A stretch of 33,522 nt of DNA, taken from positions 1 to 33,522 of the forward strand of contig JAOTZH010000018.1 in the NCBI GenBank assembly GCA_029861425.1. Direction: 5' to 3'. Shown here one piece after another: positions 6,908 to 15,200 of the stretch (position 1 is its first letter; the number at the start of each line of letters is the position of its first letter). Both the position numbers and the translations under genes were made by a program. The notes under the pieces were generated by a model, which had not been told where the DNA came from, made no database searches, and saw only the letters and a list, made by a program, of their open reading frames with translations. Source of the stretch: Gemmatimonadota bacterium (GTDB taxonomy: Bacteria; Gemmatimonadota; Gemmatimonadetes; Palauibacterales; Palauibacteraceae).

Positions 6908-7318
6908 ATGATGGACAGGACACTCAAGAGGTTCGCTTACGCGGCCATGGTGGCGGCTGTGCTGCTGCCGATCGCGGCGTGTTCGTCGGACGCTCCCATG
7001 GGGCCGACGTTCCAGAACCCATCGACGATTCGCGTGGCGAACAACCTTCTCGGGCCGGTCCTGTTCTTCAGGGTCCGCGCTTGCGGTACGACGGATTGGG
7101 GCCAGGATCTTCTGCCCACGGATCCGATCGAGGGTACGATTCAGCCGGGCGAGTCCAAGGACTTCACGGTCGAGGCCGGCTGCTACGACCTCCAGGCACA
7201 GCACCTCGAGACGACGGACCCCGGTCCGCTCATCACGAAGGAGACGTTCGACCAGAACGCGTCGACCGTCGCGATCCTCAACTGGACGCTGGAGGAGACG
7301 CCCGGCGGGCCCAGCTGA
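6908..7318 (+). CDS. Small lipoprotein of unknown function
   Basis: A 136-aa protein with a lipoprotein signal (KRFAYAAMVAAVLLPIAAC) and a mature beta-rich domain. Visible features are IRVANNLLGPVLFFRVRACG, DWGQDLLPTDPIEGTIQPGES and AGCYDLQAQHLE; the two mature cysteines could form a disulfide. The pattern WGxxLL...IxPGxS..F.V..GxYDLxA recurs in small bacterial lipoproteins of unknown function. I chose the ATG at 6908, ten bases after GGAGG (6893-6897). A second ATG at 6911 would serve equally, and a TTG at 6899 overlaps the binding site too closely. It stands alone, divergent from mtaB and convergent with the MMPL gene. Confidence 0.78.
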   Translation: MMDRTLKRFAYAAMVAAVLLPIAACSSDAPMGPTFQNPSTIRVANNLLGPVLFFRVRACGTTDWGQDLLPTDPIEGTIQPGESKDFTVEAGCYDLQAQHLETTDPGPLITKETFDQNASTVAILNWTLEETPGGPS

Positions 7319-7356
7319 TCGCCGGCTCGGCGGCACGCGCGATCTGAAGGGGTACC

Positions 7357-7393
7357 GGAGGCGGCGGGGGTCTACTCGATCTCCGCCGCTTTC
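7357..7393 (+). terminator. GC-rich stem-loop after the small lipoprotein gene
   Basis: GCGGCGG (7361-7367) pairs with CCGCCGC (7383-7389). Four weaker pairs (two G-U) extend the base out to 7357 and 7393, and the loop is 15 bases. It begins about 38 bases after the lipoprotein stop and runs into the last codons of the convergent MMPL gene. A short TTTC follows the 3' arm. Termination on the plus strand is plausible but the large loop weakens the case. Confidence 0.35.
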
Positions 7394-10026
7394 GTCGTCT
7401 CGGCCATCAGGGCCGGCAGGAAGACGAGCGTCGCCACCAGCACACACGTCATCCCGAGGCTGAGCAAACTGCCCATGCTCGCCATCCCGACGTGTACCGC
7501 GAACGCGAGATTTCCGAAGCTTGCCATCGTCGTCAGGGTGGCGAAGAGCACGGCGCGAGAGGTCGACGCGTTCATCGGATCCCGTCTGTCGTGACGGCCG
7601 ACGCGGGCCTGATGGACCATGTGGATTCCGTTGTCGACCCCGACGCCGAGCAATAGCGGCAGGGCGATCACGTTGGCGAAGTTGAACGGCATCCCGAGCC
7701 ATCCCGTGAGACCGGCAGTCCAGAGCCCGGCGACGAGCAGCGGTCCGGCTACGTACACCACGACGCGCAGGTTCCGCTGGAGCAGAAGCAGCAACACCAC
7801 CGTGACGAGGCCGGCAGTTCCGAGCGCCGCCCGAAACGCCCCGACGGCCACCCTACCGGTTTCGAGCTCGCCGACGGCGCTCCCCGTCGCGTCGGGCACG
7901 ACCTCTCGGACGCCATCCACGAACTCGCGCAGGGGCTCGTTGTCGATCAGGACGACCGCGGGCACTATCTCGACGCGGTAGCGCCCATTGGCCCCGATCC
8001 ACCGGTGTCGCAGCTCGGCGGGCAGATCGCCGACGGCGACCGGTCCCGCGAGCTCCGCCTGCCGTAGCTGGGCGATCCGCCCCGTGAGCCCGCCCAGGAG
8101 CGCCCGCTCGAGCGCGGCCACCTGGCGGGAACGCTCCTGCTCGGGCCACTCGCCGACACGGCGCTCCCATGCCCTGAGGACGAAGTGGAGCTGCCGGGCC
8201 ATGTCCGAGACCTCTGACGACCCCATCCACCTGCCGGCCGTGAGCACATCCGCCAGCCGGTTGACCGGTGTCGACCAGGACGTGTCCGCGCTGGCCCCCT
8301 CCCCTGCCGGCGGGAGACGCCCGTCCGCCGTCAACGCGGAGGTGATCCGTCCGAGCACGGGGAGCTTCGCCTCCTGGTCCGAGGGTACGAAGTCGAACAC
8401 GCTCCGGGTCCCCTCCGCCTCGGCAAGGACGGACACATCCGTACGCACTTGCTCCACGGAAGGGCGATCGAGACGCAGTGCGGAGAGGGAGAGCGGTTTC
8501 GCGAGCGGGTCCGCCAGCAGCTCCCGATACGCGACCACGGACTCGCTCGCCGGATCGCGGAGGTTCAGGGGGTTGTGGTCGAACCGCGCTCGGGGGAGTC
8601 CGGCCATCGCGAACAACGTCATGCCGCCCACCAGCACGAGAATCGGCCGCCGCCAGCGGTGGATGAGCTTTCCGATCACCGGCAGGCCGCCCGCGGGCAC
8701 CGGAGACCCGCCACGAACCGGAAATACGGACAGGAACGCGGGCAGGATGGTGACGGTGGCCACGAAGCTCACGAACATCCCGGTGCCGCCGATCACCCCG
8801 AGCTCGGAGACCCCGGTGAAGTCGGTTGGAACGAACGCGTAGAAGCAGCCGGCGGTCGTCAACGCGGAGATTCCGAGGGACGGCCCGACTTGCGAGACGG
8901 CGGAATCGACCGCGGCCGCCTGATCGTGACCCGCCCGAAGTCGGGACGTGTACCGGAGAATCAGGTGGATGGCGTAGTCGATCCCGAGGCCGATGTACAG
9001 CACCGTGAACGCGACCGAGATCAGGTTCAGCTGACCCACGAGGACCGCCGCGGCGAAGGCGGTCGTCACCAGTCCGACCCCGAGGGTGACGAGCGCGGCC
9101 GCGATCAGGCGAGCCGATCGCAGCGCCAGATACAGGATCAACGAGACGAGAGCCAAGGCCAGGAATCCGGACGTCGCCACGCCGTCGATGGCGTCGACGA
9201 TCTCCTCCGACTCGATCGCGACCTTTCCCGTGAGACGGATGCGCACACCGTTTCGCTCGACCAGCCGCAGACCTCGCGCGGCCTCGCGAATCCGCGAGAT
9301 CGCCAATCGGCCTGGCACCTGATTCTCGAACTCGAGCCGTGGGCGCACCGTGAGGGTCCGCCGGCGGTCCTGGAGGCTGGGCATTCGACCCTGTACGATC
9401 GCGCTCCACGGGACGTGCGCCTGACGACCTTCCGACGCCGCATAGGTCGTGGCCGTGAACAGTCCCAGGATCGGGGCGAGCGCGTTTGCATCGGCCGAAT
9501 CGCTCCCGGCCGAGTCCCGTAAAGCCCGCTGGAGCGCGGTCGCGAGCCCATCGAGCGTGGGATCGGCCTCGAGATCCAGGAGAAGCGGAGCCGAAGACTC
9601 GAGCCGGTCGGCCAGTGCCGAGAGCGAGTCCGGGGCCAGATACATGAGACCGTGACGATCCCAGTACTCTCCGACGCCGGGGGAGTGCACCTCCGCGAAT
9701 ACCGCGGTGTCCGCTCGCAGTGCTCCGGCGAGTCTTCGGGCGGCGTCCTCGGCGAGCCAGGGGGTCTCACCGGTCAGGACCACGACGATTTCCTGCTCGT
9801 TGCCGGGGAACGCTGCCTCGTACGCCGCCTGGATCCGGCGGTACTCGAGGTCGTCGGAGACCATGCTCGAGGTGTCCGTGTTCACCCGCAGGGTGCGGGC
9901 CGCATGCCAACCGAGGAGCCCCGTGACGAAGGGGGTCACGAGCATGATAAGGCGGGCGTGTCGGCGCACCGACCGCGACCAGCCCAGGAGCCAGCGTTCG
10001 ACCCGATCCGTGGGCCCTTCGTTCAC
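7372..10026 (-). CDS. MMPL/RND-family membrane transporter, HpnN-like
   Basis: An 884-aa inner-membrane protein with the RND layout: one N-terminal membrane helix (about 27-45), a large periplasmic domain, a five-helix bundle, then the same pattern again. The helix-4 signatures are GLGIDYAIHLILRY in the first half and GVGVDNGIHMVHQ in the second. The first periplasmic loop has DRHGLMYLAPDSLSALADRL and LEADPTLDGL, which closely match HpnN, the hopanoid-associated transporter that moves lipids to the outer membrane; the length also fits. No hopanoid genes lie in the window, so the substrate is open, and a generic MMPL lipid or sterol exporter is the alternative. The start is GTG with a purine-rich GGGGGAAGGCGGAGG directly before it. 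Confidence 0.85.
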   Translation of the reverse strand: MNEGPTDRVERWLLGWSRSVRRHARLIMLVTPFVTGLLGWHAARTLRVNTDTSSMVSDDLEYRRIQAAYEAAFPGNEQEIVVVLTGETPWLAEDAARRLAGALRADTAVFAEVHSPGVGEYWDRHGLMYLAPDSLSALADRLESSAPLLLDLEADPTLDGLATALQRALRDSAGSDSADANALAPILGLFTATTYAASEGRQAHVPWSAIVQGRMPSLQDRRRTLTVRPRLEFENQVPGRLAISRIREAARGLRLVERNGVRIRLTGKVAIESEEIVDAIDGVATSGFLALALVSLILYLALRSARLIAAALVTLGVGLVTTAFAAAVLVGQLNLISVAFTVLYIGLGIDYAIHLILRYTSRLRAGHDQAAAVDSAVSQVGPSLGISALTTAGCFYAFVPTDFTGVSELGVIGGTGMFVSFVATVTILPAFLSVFPVRGGSPVPAGGLPVIGKLIHRWRRPILVLVGGMTLFAMAGLPRARFDHNPLNLRDPASESVVAYRELLADPLAKPLSLSALRLDRPSVEQVRTDVSVLAEAEGTRSVFDFVPSDQEAKLPVLGRITSALTADGRLPPAGEGASADTSWSTPVNRLADVLTAGRWMGSSEVSDMARQLHFVLRAWERRVGEWPEQERSRQVAALERALLGGLTGRIAQLRQAELAGPVAVGDLPAELRHRWIGANGRYRVEIVPAVVLIDNEPLREFVDGVREVVPDATGSAVGELETGRVAVGAFRAALGTAGLVTVVLLLLLQRNLRVVVYVAGPLLVAGLWTAGLTGWLGMPFNFANVIALPLLLGVGVDNGIHMVHQARVGRHDRRDPMNASTSRAVLFATLTTMASFGNLAFAVHVGMASMGSLLSLGMTCVLVATLVFLPALMAETTKAAEIE

Positions 10027-10128
10027 CCTCCGCCTTCCCCCTCGACGCGCTCCTCAGGGGCCGGTGTCGTCGGAGTCACGCCGCCTGTTCCCGCGTTGAC
10101 GTCCACGTTACCGGCCGCACACATTCGG

Positions 10129-10134
10129 ATTCTA
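10129..10134 (-). promoter_or_regulatory. Possible -10 box for the MMPL gene
   Basis: The minus strand reads TAGAAT here, a five-of-six match to a sigma-70 -10 box, about 100 bases before the MMPL start. The -35 region at the right spacing is poor. The 255-base gap 10027-10281 otherwise holds nothing recognised; it must also contain the promoter of the aldolase gene on the other strand. Confidence 0.25.
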
Positions 10135-10281
10135 ACAGGTTGGAACGCGCCGACCAGCAGGCGTGTCTCGAACCGGCAATCATCTTGCATGCCGCGGATC
10201 GTCGGAACGGCCCTTTGTGGCCTTTCCATGGTGGCTGGCTAGCGATCGAACGTATCTGCACGAATCAAGGGTGAGGGACTC

Positions 10282-11316
10282 ATGAACCACCAGCTCGTCG
10301 AAATCGCACAGGCGATGGGAGCCAGAGGAAAAGGGATTCTCGCGGCCGATGAGAGCACCGGGACCATCGCGAAGCGACTGGACAGCATCGGCGTGGAGTC
10401 AACGGAAGAGAAGCGGCGTGACTACCGCGAGATGCTGTTCCGGACCTCTGATGCGTTGCAGGAGCACATCTCTGGCGTGATCCTCTTTGAGGAGACGCTC
10501 CGACAGTCCGCCGCCGACGGCACTCCGCTCGTGCAGCTGATCTCGGATGCGGGCTCGATCCCGGGCATCAAGATCGACAAAGGTGCGAAGGATCTGGCGG
10601 GCGCCCCCGGCGAGAAAGTCACCGAGGGTCTCGACGGCCTCCGGGAGCGGCTCGCCGAGTACTACGACCTCGGCGCCCGATTCACGAAGTGGCGGGCAGT
10701 CATCGACATCGGGCGCGGCGGCGAACCCGGCATGCCGAGCTGGTACTGCATCCTCGCCAACGCCCACGCGCTGGCCCGAATGGCGGCCCTTAGCCAGGAG
10801 CAGGGGCTCGTCCCGATCGTCGAACCCGAAGTCCTCATGGACGGCGACCACGATATCGACCGCTGTTTCGAGGTGACCGAGGCCACTCTCAAGGCGACGT
10901 ACAGGGCGCTCTCCGAACAGCAGGTATTGCTCGAGGGCTCCGTGCTGAAGCCCAACATGGTCCTGTCGGGCAAGCTCTGCGGCACTCAGGCCGGGGTCGA
11001 GGAGGTCGCGGAGAAGACCGTGAAGTGTCTCAAGCGCGGCGTGCCGGCTGCGGTTCCGACCGTCGTCTTTCTCTCGGGGGGCCAGTCGGACGTCGAGGCG
11101 ACCGCGCACCTGAACGCGATGAACGCCGGATACGAGATGCCCTGGAACCTCAGTTTCTCCTACGGCCGTGCCCTCCAGGCCGCGCCGCTTCAAGCATGGG
11201 GCGGAAGTCTGGACAACAACCCGAGCGCCCAGTCGGCGTTCCGACACCGCGCCCGGATGAACGGACTCGCGACCCTCGGAGAATGGTCGATGGATCTCGA
11301 ACAGGCCGCCCCCTGA
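10282..11316 (+). CDS. Fructose-bisphosphate aldolase class I
   Basis: Glycolytic and gluconeogenic enzyme that interconverts fructose-1,6-bisphosphate with glyceraldehyde-3-phosphate and dihydroxyacetone phosphate through a lysine Schiff base. The 344-aa protein is of the animal/plant-like class I type. The Schiff-base lysine is K223 in EGSVLKPNMVLSG. Other active-site residues by family correspondence are D23 (GILAADESTGTIAKRL), K100 (GIKIDKG), K136 (RFTKWRAVI) and E181 (PIVEPEVL). LSGGQSDVEAT and WNLSFSYGRALQ are intact. The C-terminus lacks the terminal tyrosine of the animal enzymes. It is a single-gene unit with a purine-rich site AAGGGTGAGGGA before the ATG and a strong hairpin after its stop. 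Confidence 0.96.
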   Translation: MNHQLVEIAQAMGARGKGILAADESTGTIAKRLDSIGVESTEEKRRDYREMLFRTSDALQEHISGVILFEETLRQSAADGTPLVQLISDAGSIPGIKIDKGAKDLAGAPGEKVTEGLDGLRERLAEYYDLGARFTKWRAVIDIGRGGEPGMPSWYCILANAHALARMAALSQEQGLVPIVEPEVLMDGDHDIDRCFEVTEATLKATYRALSEQQVLLEGSVLKPNMVLSGKLCGTQAGVEEVAEKTVKCLKRGVPAAVPTVVFLSGGQSDVEATAHLNAMNAGYEMPWNLSFSYGRALQAAPLQAWGGSLDNNPSAQSAFRHRARMNGLATLGEWSMDLEQAAP

Positions 11317-11335
11317 CGAGAACCCCGTCCAGCTA

Positions 11336-11352
11336 CCCGGCCGCCGGCCGGG
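11336..11352 (+). terminator. First of two tandem hairpins after the aldolase gene
   Basis: CCCGGCC (11336-11342) and GGCCGGG (11346-11352) form a perfect 7-bp stem with a three-base loop, 20 bases after the aldolase stop. CTTC follows. It may act with the longer hairpin just downstream. Confidence 0.45.
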
Positions 11353-11372
11353 CTTCAGCGGAGTGAGGCTTT

Positions 11373-11404
11373 ACGGCCCGCCTTCCGTATCGAAGGCGGG
11401 CCGT
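11373..11404 (+). terminator. Strong terminator hairpin between aldolase and hutF
   Basis: ACGGCCCGCCTTC (11373-11385) and GAAGGCGGGCCGT (11392-11404) form a perfect 13-bp stem with a six-base loop. TTCTGTCT follows on the plus strand, a partial U-tract. The stem lies between the convergent aldolase and hutF stops and could work in both directions, though the minus-strand side has no U-run. Confidence 0.75.
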
Positions 11405-11441
11405 TCTGTCTCGTAAACGCAGCCGGCGTCGAGACAGGGTG

Positions 11442-12773
11442 TCAGGGGCGGAGCCGGCGCATCGTCGCCGCGAACACCGCCCGCGTCTCCTCCTCGTGAG
11501 CCACCACTCCGTGCTCGACCATCCGGTCCCCCTTCACATACACGGCCGCGATGTCACGCGCGTCTCCCCCTACGAGCCACGCGTCGATCGCGGTTTCGGG
11601 GCGGTGGCCGGCGAGCGCGGCGGCCTCCCCGTTCAGGACGATGATGTCGGCGCGACCGCCGATCTCGAGACGGCCTACGGGTCGCCCCGAGGCTCGGGCA
11701 CCGCCCTCGGCGGTGCGGCTCCAGAGCGCCGCCCCGACCCCGGTAGCGTCGCCGAGACGGGCACGCATCCGGTCGCGGAGCCGCTGTCCGTATTCCAGGA
11801 CGCGGAGCTCCTCGATCGCCGAGATCCGAACGTTGGAGTCCGTCCCGATCGCCGCCACACCGCCTCCCTCGAGATGCTCGCGAGCCTCGAAGATGCCGTC
11901 CCCGAGGTACGCCTCGGTGAGCGGGCAAAGGACGACTCCGGCACCCGACTCGCGGATCGAGACGCGCTCGCCGGGGGTCGCGTGGGTGGCGTGAACGAGA
12001 TTCCATCGCGGGCCGGCCTCGACGTGGTCGAACAGGAGCTCGATCGGCGTTCTCCCGAACCGCTGGCCGCACTCCTCCACCTCCGTGGCTTGCTCGCTGA
12101 CGTGGATGTGGAGGGGCGCCTCGGGGCCGAGCAGCCCGCTCGCCCCCTCCACGAGCTCGGCGAGGTCCGCGGCGGGGACCGCCCTCAGCGAATGGGGTGC
12201 CACCCCACCGACCGCTTCACCCAGGCGCGCGACCGCCGCGAGGAACTCCTCCGGCGACTCGTGGACGAAGCGGTGCTGCTCCGCCTCCGCCGGCGCAGCG
12301 TCGAAGCCTGACGTGCGGTAGTAGACCGGGAGCAGCGTGAGCGGCAAGCCGACGGCGTCCGCGGCGCGCAAGACGGCGTCCGTCATCTCGGGCCCGCGCG
12401 ACCCGTCCACGCCGTGCAGGAGATAGTGGAACTCCACGAGGTGCGTGAAACCGCCCGCCAGCATCTCGGTGAACGCCATCCGGGCCACCGAGTACGCGTC
12501 CTCGGGCTGGAGGGAGTTGGCGAGGCGGTACATCTCCTCGCGCCAGCTCCAGAAGGAGTCGTTTCCGAGAGCGGCTTCGCCCCGTCCCGTCAGGGCCCGC
12601 TGGAACGCGTGGGAGTGGGCGTTCGGCATTCCGGGGAGGGCCAGGAATCCATCCCACGGGGGATCGGCCGGGGCAACCCCCGTAATCACGCCGTCGGCGT
12701 CGAAGGAGACCGCGCGACCGTGCTCGATCCCCGTCGGAGTCAGCACCGCCTCGAAGCGAAGGGTTCTCGTCAT
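11442..12773 (-). CDS. hutF: Formimidoylglutamate deiminase HutF
   Basis: Amidohydrolase-superfamily metalloenzyme of 443 aa that deaminates N-formimidoyl-L-glutamate to N-formyl-L-glutamate in the two-step end of histidine degradation. Metal and active-site motifs are all present: PNAHSHAFQRAL with H53 and H55, APHSLRAVP near 192, LHIHVSEQ with H224, HATH at 261-264 and IGTDSNVRI with D312. FWSWREEMYRLAN and FHYLLHG are typical of HutF rather than guanine deaminase or TrzN. No other hut gene is in the window, so histidine breakdown would be completed elsewhere. The gene lies 136 bases downstream of the signalling operon on the same strand and could be partly read through from it. Confidence 0.93.
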   Translation of the reverse strand: MTRTLRFEAVLTPTGIEHGRAVSFDADGVITGVAPADPPWDGFLALPGMPNAHSHAFQRALTGRGEAALGNDSFWSWREEMYRLANSLQPEDAYSVARMAFTEMLAGGFTHLVEFHYLLHGVDGSRGPEMTDAVLRAADAVGLPLTLLPVYYRTSGFDAAPAEAEQHRFVHESPEEFLAAVARLGEAVGGVAPHSLRAVPAADLAELVEGASGLLGPEAPLHIHVSEQATEVEECGQRFGRTPIELLFDHVEAGPRWNLVHATHATPGERVSIRESGAGVVLCPLTEAYLGDGIFEAREHLEGGGVAAIGTDSNVRISAIEELRVLEYGQRLRDRMRARLGDATGVGAALWSRTAEGGARASGRPVGRLEIGGRADIIVLNGEAAALAGHRPETAIDAWLVGGDARDIAAVYVKGDRMVEHGVVAHEEETRAVFAATMRRLRP

Positions 12774-12909
12774 GGCGCTACGGTGCGCAGCGAGCCGGAC
12801 CCGCGAAACCCCTTGCCGCCCGCGGGCGTTCCAGTTCGAGCTCCCCGGGGCGATCGCAGAGGGCCGCGACTAAGGCGACGGCGTCCGCCTGGACGGAGCC
12901 GTCGGCCCC

Positions 12910-14832
12910 TCAGTTCATTCGGGAGAGCTCTCCCCCCAGGGCCGCCGCGCTCGGCACCCGGTCATTCGGGTTCTTGGCGAGCAGGCGGTGGATCAGGGCG
13001 CAAACGGCGTCGGGCGTACCTTCGGCCAACTCGCCGAGCGGCGGCGGCTCTTCCCCCAGGACCTTCGCGATCAGCGTGATCGCCGATCCTCCGTCCAGCG
13101 GGGGACGCCCGGACAGGCACTCGTACAGGACGACCCCGACCGAATAGAGGTCGCTGCGTTCATCGATGTGCTCGCCGATCAGCTGTTCAGGTGACATGTA
13201 GGCGGGCGTCCCGACGAGGGCGCCGGCCTGTGTCAGCGTCGAGGACCGCTCGGACAGACATGCGACCCCGAAGTCCATCACCTTGAGCACGCCCTCCTCG
13301 TCGAGGAGGAGATTTTGCGGCTTGATGTCGCGGTGGACGACTCCCTGCGCATGCGCGATGGCGAGCGATTCGGCCAGCTGGGCGGCGACGGCGAGGACCG
13401 CTGAGACCCCCAGCTTTCCACGGCTGTCGATCAGGTCTCTGAGCGTCAGTCCTTCCACGAACTCCATCGTCAGGAACCGTACTCCATCCGCCTCGCCGAA
13501 ATCGTGGGTGCGCACGACGTTCGGGTGGGAGATCCGACGGGCCAGCTTGATCTCCGTCTTGAACCGCTCGAGCGACTCCGCGTCCGCGATGAACTCCGGC
13601 CGGAGCATCTTGATCGCGACGTCTTCCTCGAGCTCGAGATCGCGAGCCCGGTATACCGCACCCATGCCGCCGTGCCCCAGCAATCCGGCGATCTCGTACC
13701 GTTCGGCAAAGGTCTCCCCCGCCTGGAGCTGTCCGCCCTCGAAGGGCTCGGCGACCGTACCGGCGCCGCGTGCCGCGTCGATCTCCTGTCGCAGCTCGCG
13801 AACGCGGGTTCGGAGTCGCGTCTCGCGTGCCCGGACCTCGCCGGCCATCGAATCGAAGACCCTCGCCAGCCGTCCGAGCGCGTCCGCCCGGTGTCCCACC
13901 TCCGTCAGCGAGCCCCGATCGTAGGCCCCTGCCTCGACGGAGGCCGCCGCCTCGATCACCCGGTCGACCTGCCGGAGGTAGTCGACTTCCTGATCGCGAA
14001 AGCGCTTCTTTTCGAGGGACGCGTCGATCCGCGCCCGCAGGAGGACGGGGTCGAACGGCTTCGGCAGATAGTCCTCCGCACCGTTCTCGATGCACCGCAC
14101 TATGCTCCGGATATCGTCGAGGGCGGAGATCATGATCACCGGGATATCGCGTGTCGACGGGTCGCCCTTCAGCCGGTCGAGCGTCTCGTATCCGTCCATC
14201 TCGGGCATCATCACGTCGAGCAGCACGAGGTCGTAGGGCGACTCGGCCACTCGTTCGAGCGCTTCGACACCGTTTACGGCGCACTCCGGTGCGTGCCCTT
14301 CCCGCTCCAGTCGGCGTCGCAGGACTTCCCGGTTGTTCTCGTCGTCGTCGACCACCAGGATCCGCGCTCGACCATTCTCCGCCGATCGGTCCGCGTCCGT
14401 AGCCTGTCGGGACGACTCCCGCTCGGCGGTCGCGATGCCCGGCGGCGCGAGCTTCTCCGCCGCCTCCCGGATACGCTCGAGATCTCCGGTGAACCCCTCG
14501 TCGGCGGCCACGTCGGGCATGCCTCTCAGGGCCTCGACCGACGCGAGCACGCGCTCTCGTGGGGATTGGAACGCCGCGTACAGGGCGCGAACGTCCTCGT
14601 CGGACGGCTCGGAGAGCGTCGGCGGCAAGGCGGTGTTGATCTCCTTCAGGATGTCGCCCGCCGCGCCGATGATCGCCTCGATCTGCCCCCGACGGGCGGC
14701 GTGGGCCTCTCCCTCGGAGTCTTCCAGCAGCATCTCCGCGAACCCGACGATGTGGTTGATGGGCGTGCGAAGCTCGTGACGCAGCTGCTTGGCGGCCTCG
14801 GGGACGCCGGACTCCGGGGAGTAGGAGCTCAT
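12910..14832 (-). CDS. HisKA - receiver - HAMP-like - Ser/Thr protein kinase fusion
   Basis: A 640-aa cytoplasmic signalling protein. Residues 15-70 form a HisKA-like helix pair with an intact H-box QLRHELRTPINHIVGF (H19), but no HATPase domain follows. A receiver covers about 157-275, with acidic pocket D162-D164, phosphoacceptor D206 (LVLLDVMMPEMDGYE) and K258 (YLPKPF). A HAMP-like coiled linker (LGRLARVFDSMAGEVRARE) spans about 285-350. A complete Hanks-type kinase covers 379-635: GHGGMG (386-391), K408, E427, HRD 500-502, DFG 520-522 and GTPAYMSPEQ. The ATG at 14832 overlaps the stop of the preceding receiver gene as ATGA, so the two are coupled. H19 could only be phosphorylated by another kinase, probably one of the two encoded upstream. 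No transmembrane helix is seen. Confidence 0.93.
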   Translation of the reverse strand: MSSYSPESGVPEAAKQLRHELRTPINHIVGFAEMLLEDSEGEAHAARRGQIEAIIGAAGDILKEINTALPPTLSEPSDEDVRALYAAFQSPRERVLASVEALRGMPDVAADEGFTGDLERIREAAEKLAPPGIATAERESSRQATDADRSAENGRARILVVDDDENNREVLRRRLEREGHAPECAVNGVEALERVAESPYDLVLLDVMMPEMDGYETLDRLKGDPSTRDIPVIMISALDDIRSIVRCIENGAEDYLPKPFDPVLLRARIDASLEKKRFRDQEVDYLRQVDRVIEAAASVEAGAYDRGSLTEVGHRADALGRLARVFDSMAGEVRARETRLRTRVRELRQEIDAARGAGTVAEPFEGGQLQAGETFAERYEIAGLLGHGGMGAVYRARDLELEEDVAIKMLRPEFIADAESLERFKTEIKLARRISHPNVVRTHDFGEADGVRFLTMEFVEGLTLRDLIDSRGKLGVSAVLAVAAQLAESLAIAHAQGVVHRDIKPQNLLLDEEGVLKVMDFGVACLSERSSTLTQAGALVGTPAYMSPEQLIGEHIDERSDLYSVGVVLYECLSGRPPLDGGSAITLIAKVLGEEPPPLGELAEGTPDAVCALIHRLLAKNPNDRVPSAAALGGELSRMN

Positions 14833-15200
14833 GACCCGTCTGGCAGGAGGGCTTCGATCTTGGAGAGCAGCCGCTTGAGCTCGATCGGCTTGGTGTCGTA
14901 GTCGTCGCACCCCGCCTCGAGCGCCTTCTCACGGTCTCCGGCCATCGCGTGCGCCGTCAGGGCGATGATCGGGAGCGACTCCGTGTCCGGATTGGCCCTG
15001 AGCTGACGCGTGGCCTCCCACCCATCGATCTCGGGCAGGCTCATGTCCATCAGTACAAGGTCGTACTCGCCCGTCGACGCCTGCTCGACGCCCTCTCGTC
15101 CATCGACGGCGATCGCGACCTCGAAGCCACGGCGGGTCAGTCGCCGTGACAGCATGTCGCGGTTCATCTCGTTGTCCTCGACCAGGAGAATCCTCGGCAT
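14829..15200 (-). CDS. Stand-alone response regulator receiver
   Basis: A 123-aa single receiver domain without output domain, like CheY or DivK. Acidic pocket E8-D9 (LLVEDNEMNRDML), phosphoacceptor D52 (LVLMDMSLPEIDGWEA), the LTAHAM switch region near 81-86 and K104 (YDTKPIELKRLL) are all present. The gene starts in the stop codon of the upstream histidine kinase (TGATG) and its own stop overlaps the start of the Ser/Thr kinase fusion (ATGA). That order suggests it carries phosphate between the kinase before it and the HisKA domain of the fusion after it, or serves as a detached receiver of the receiver-less kinase. The partner assignment is inference. Confidence 0.93.
   Translation of the reverse strand: MPRILLVEDNEMNRDMLSRRLTRRGFEVAIAVDGREGVEQASTGEYDLVLMDMSLPEIDGWEATRQLRANPDTESLPIIALTAHAMAGDREKALEAGCDDYDTKPIELKRLLSKIEALLPDGS

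Noticed and set aside
13504-14901. 465-codon plus-strand frame
   Set aside because: Antisense to the HisKA-REC-Ser/Thr kinase gene, whose motifs are complete; the antisense product has no recognisable domain.
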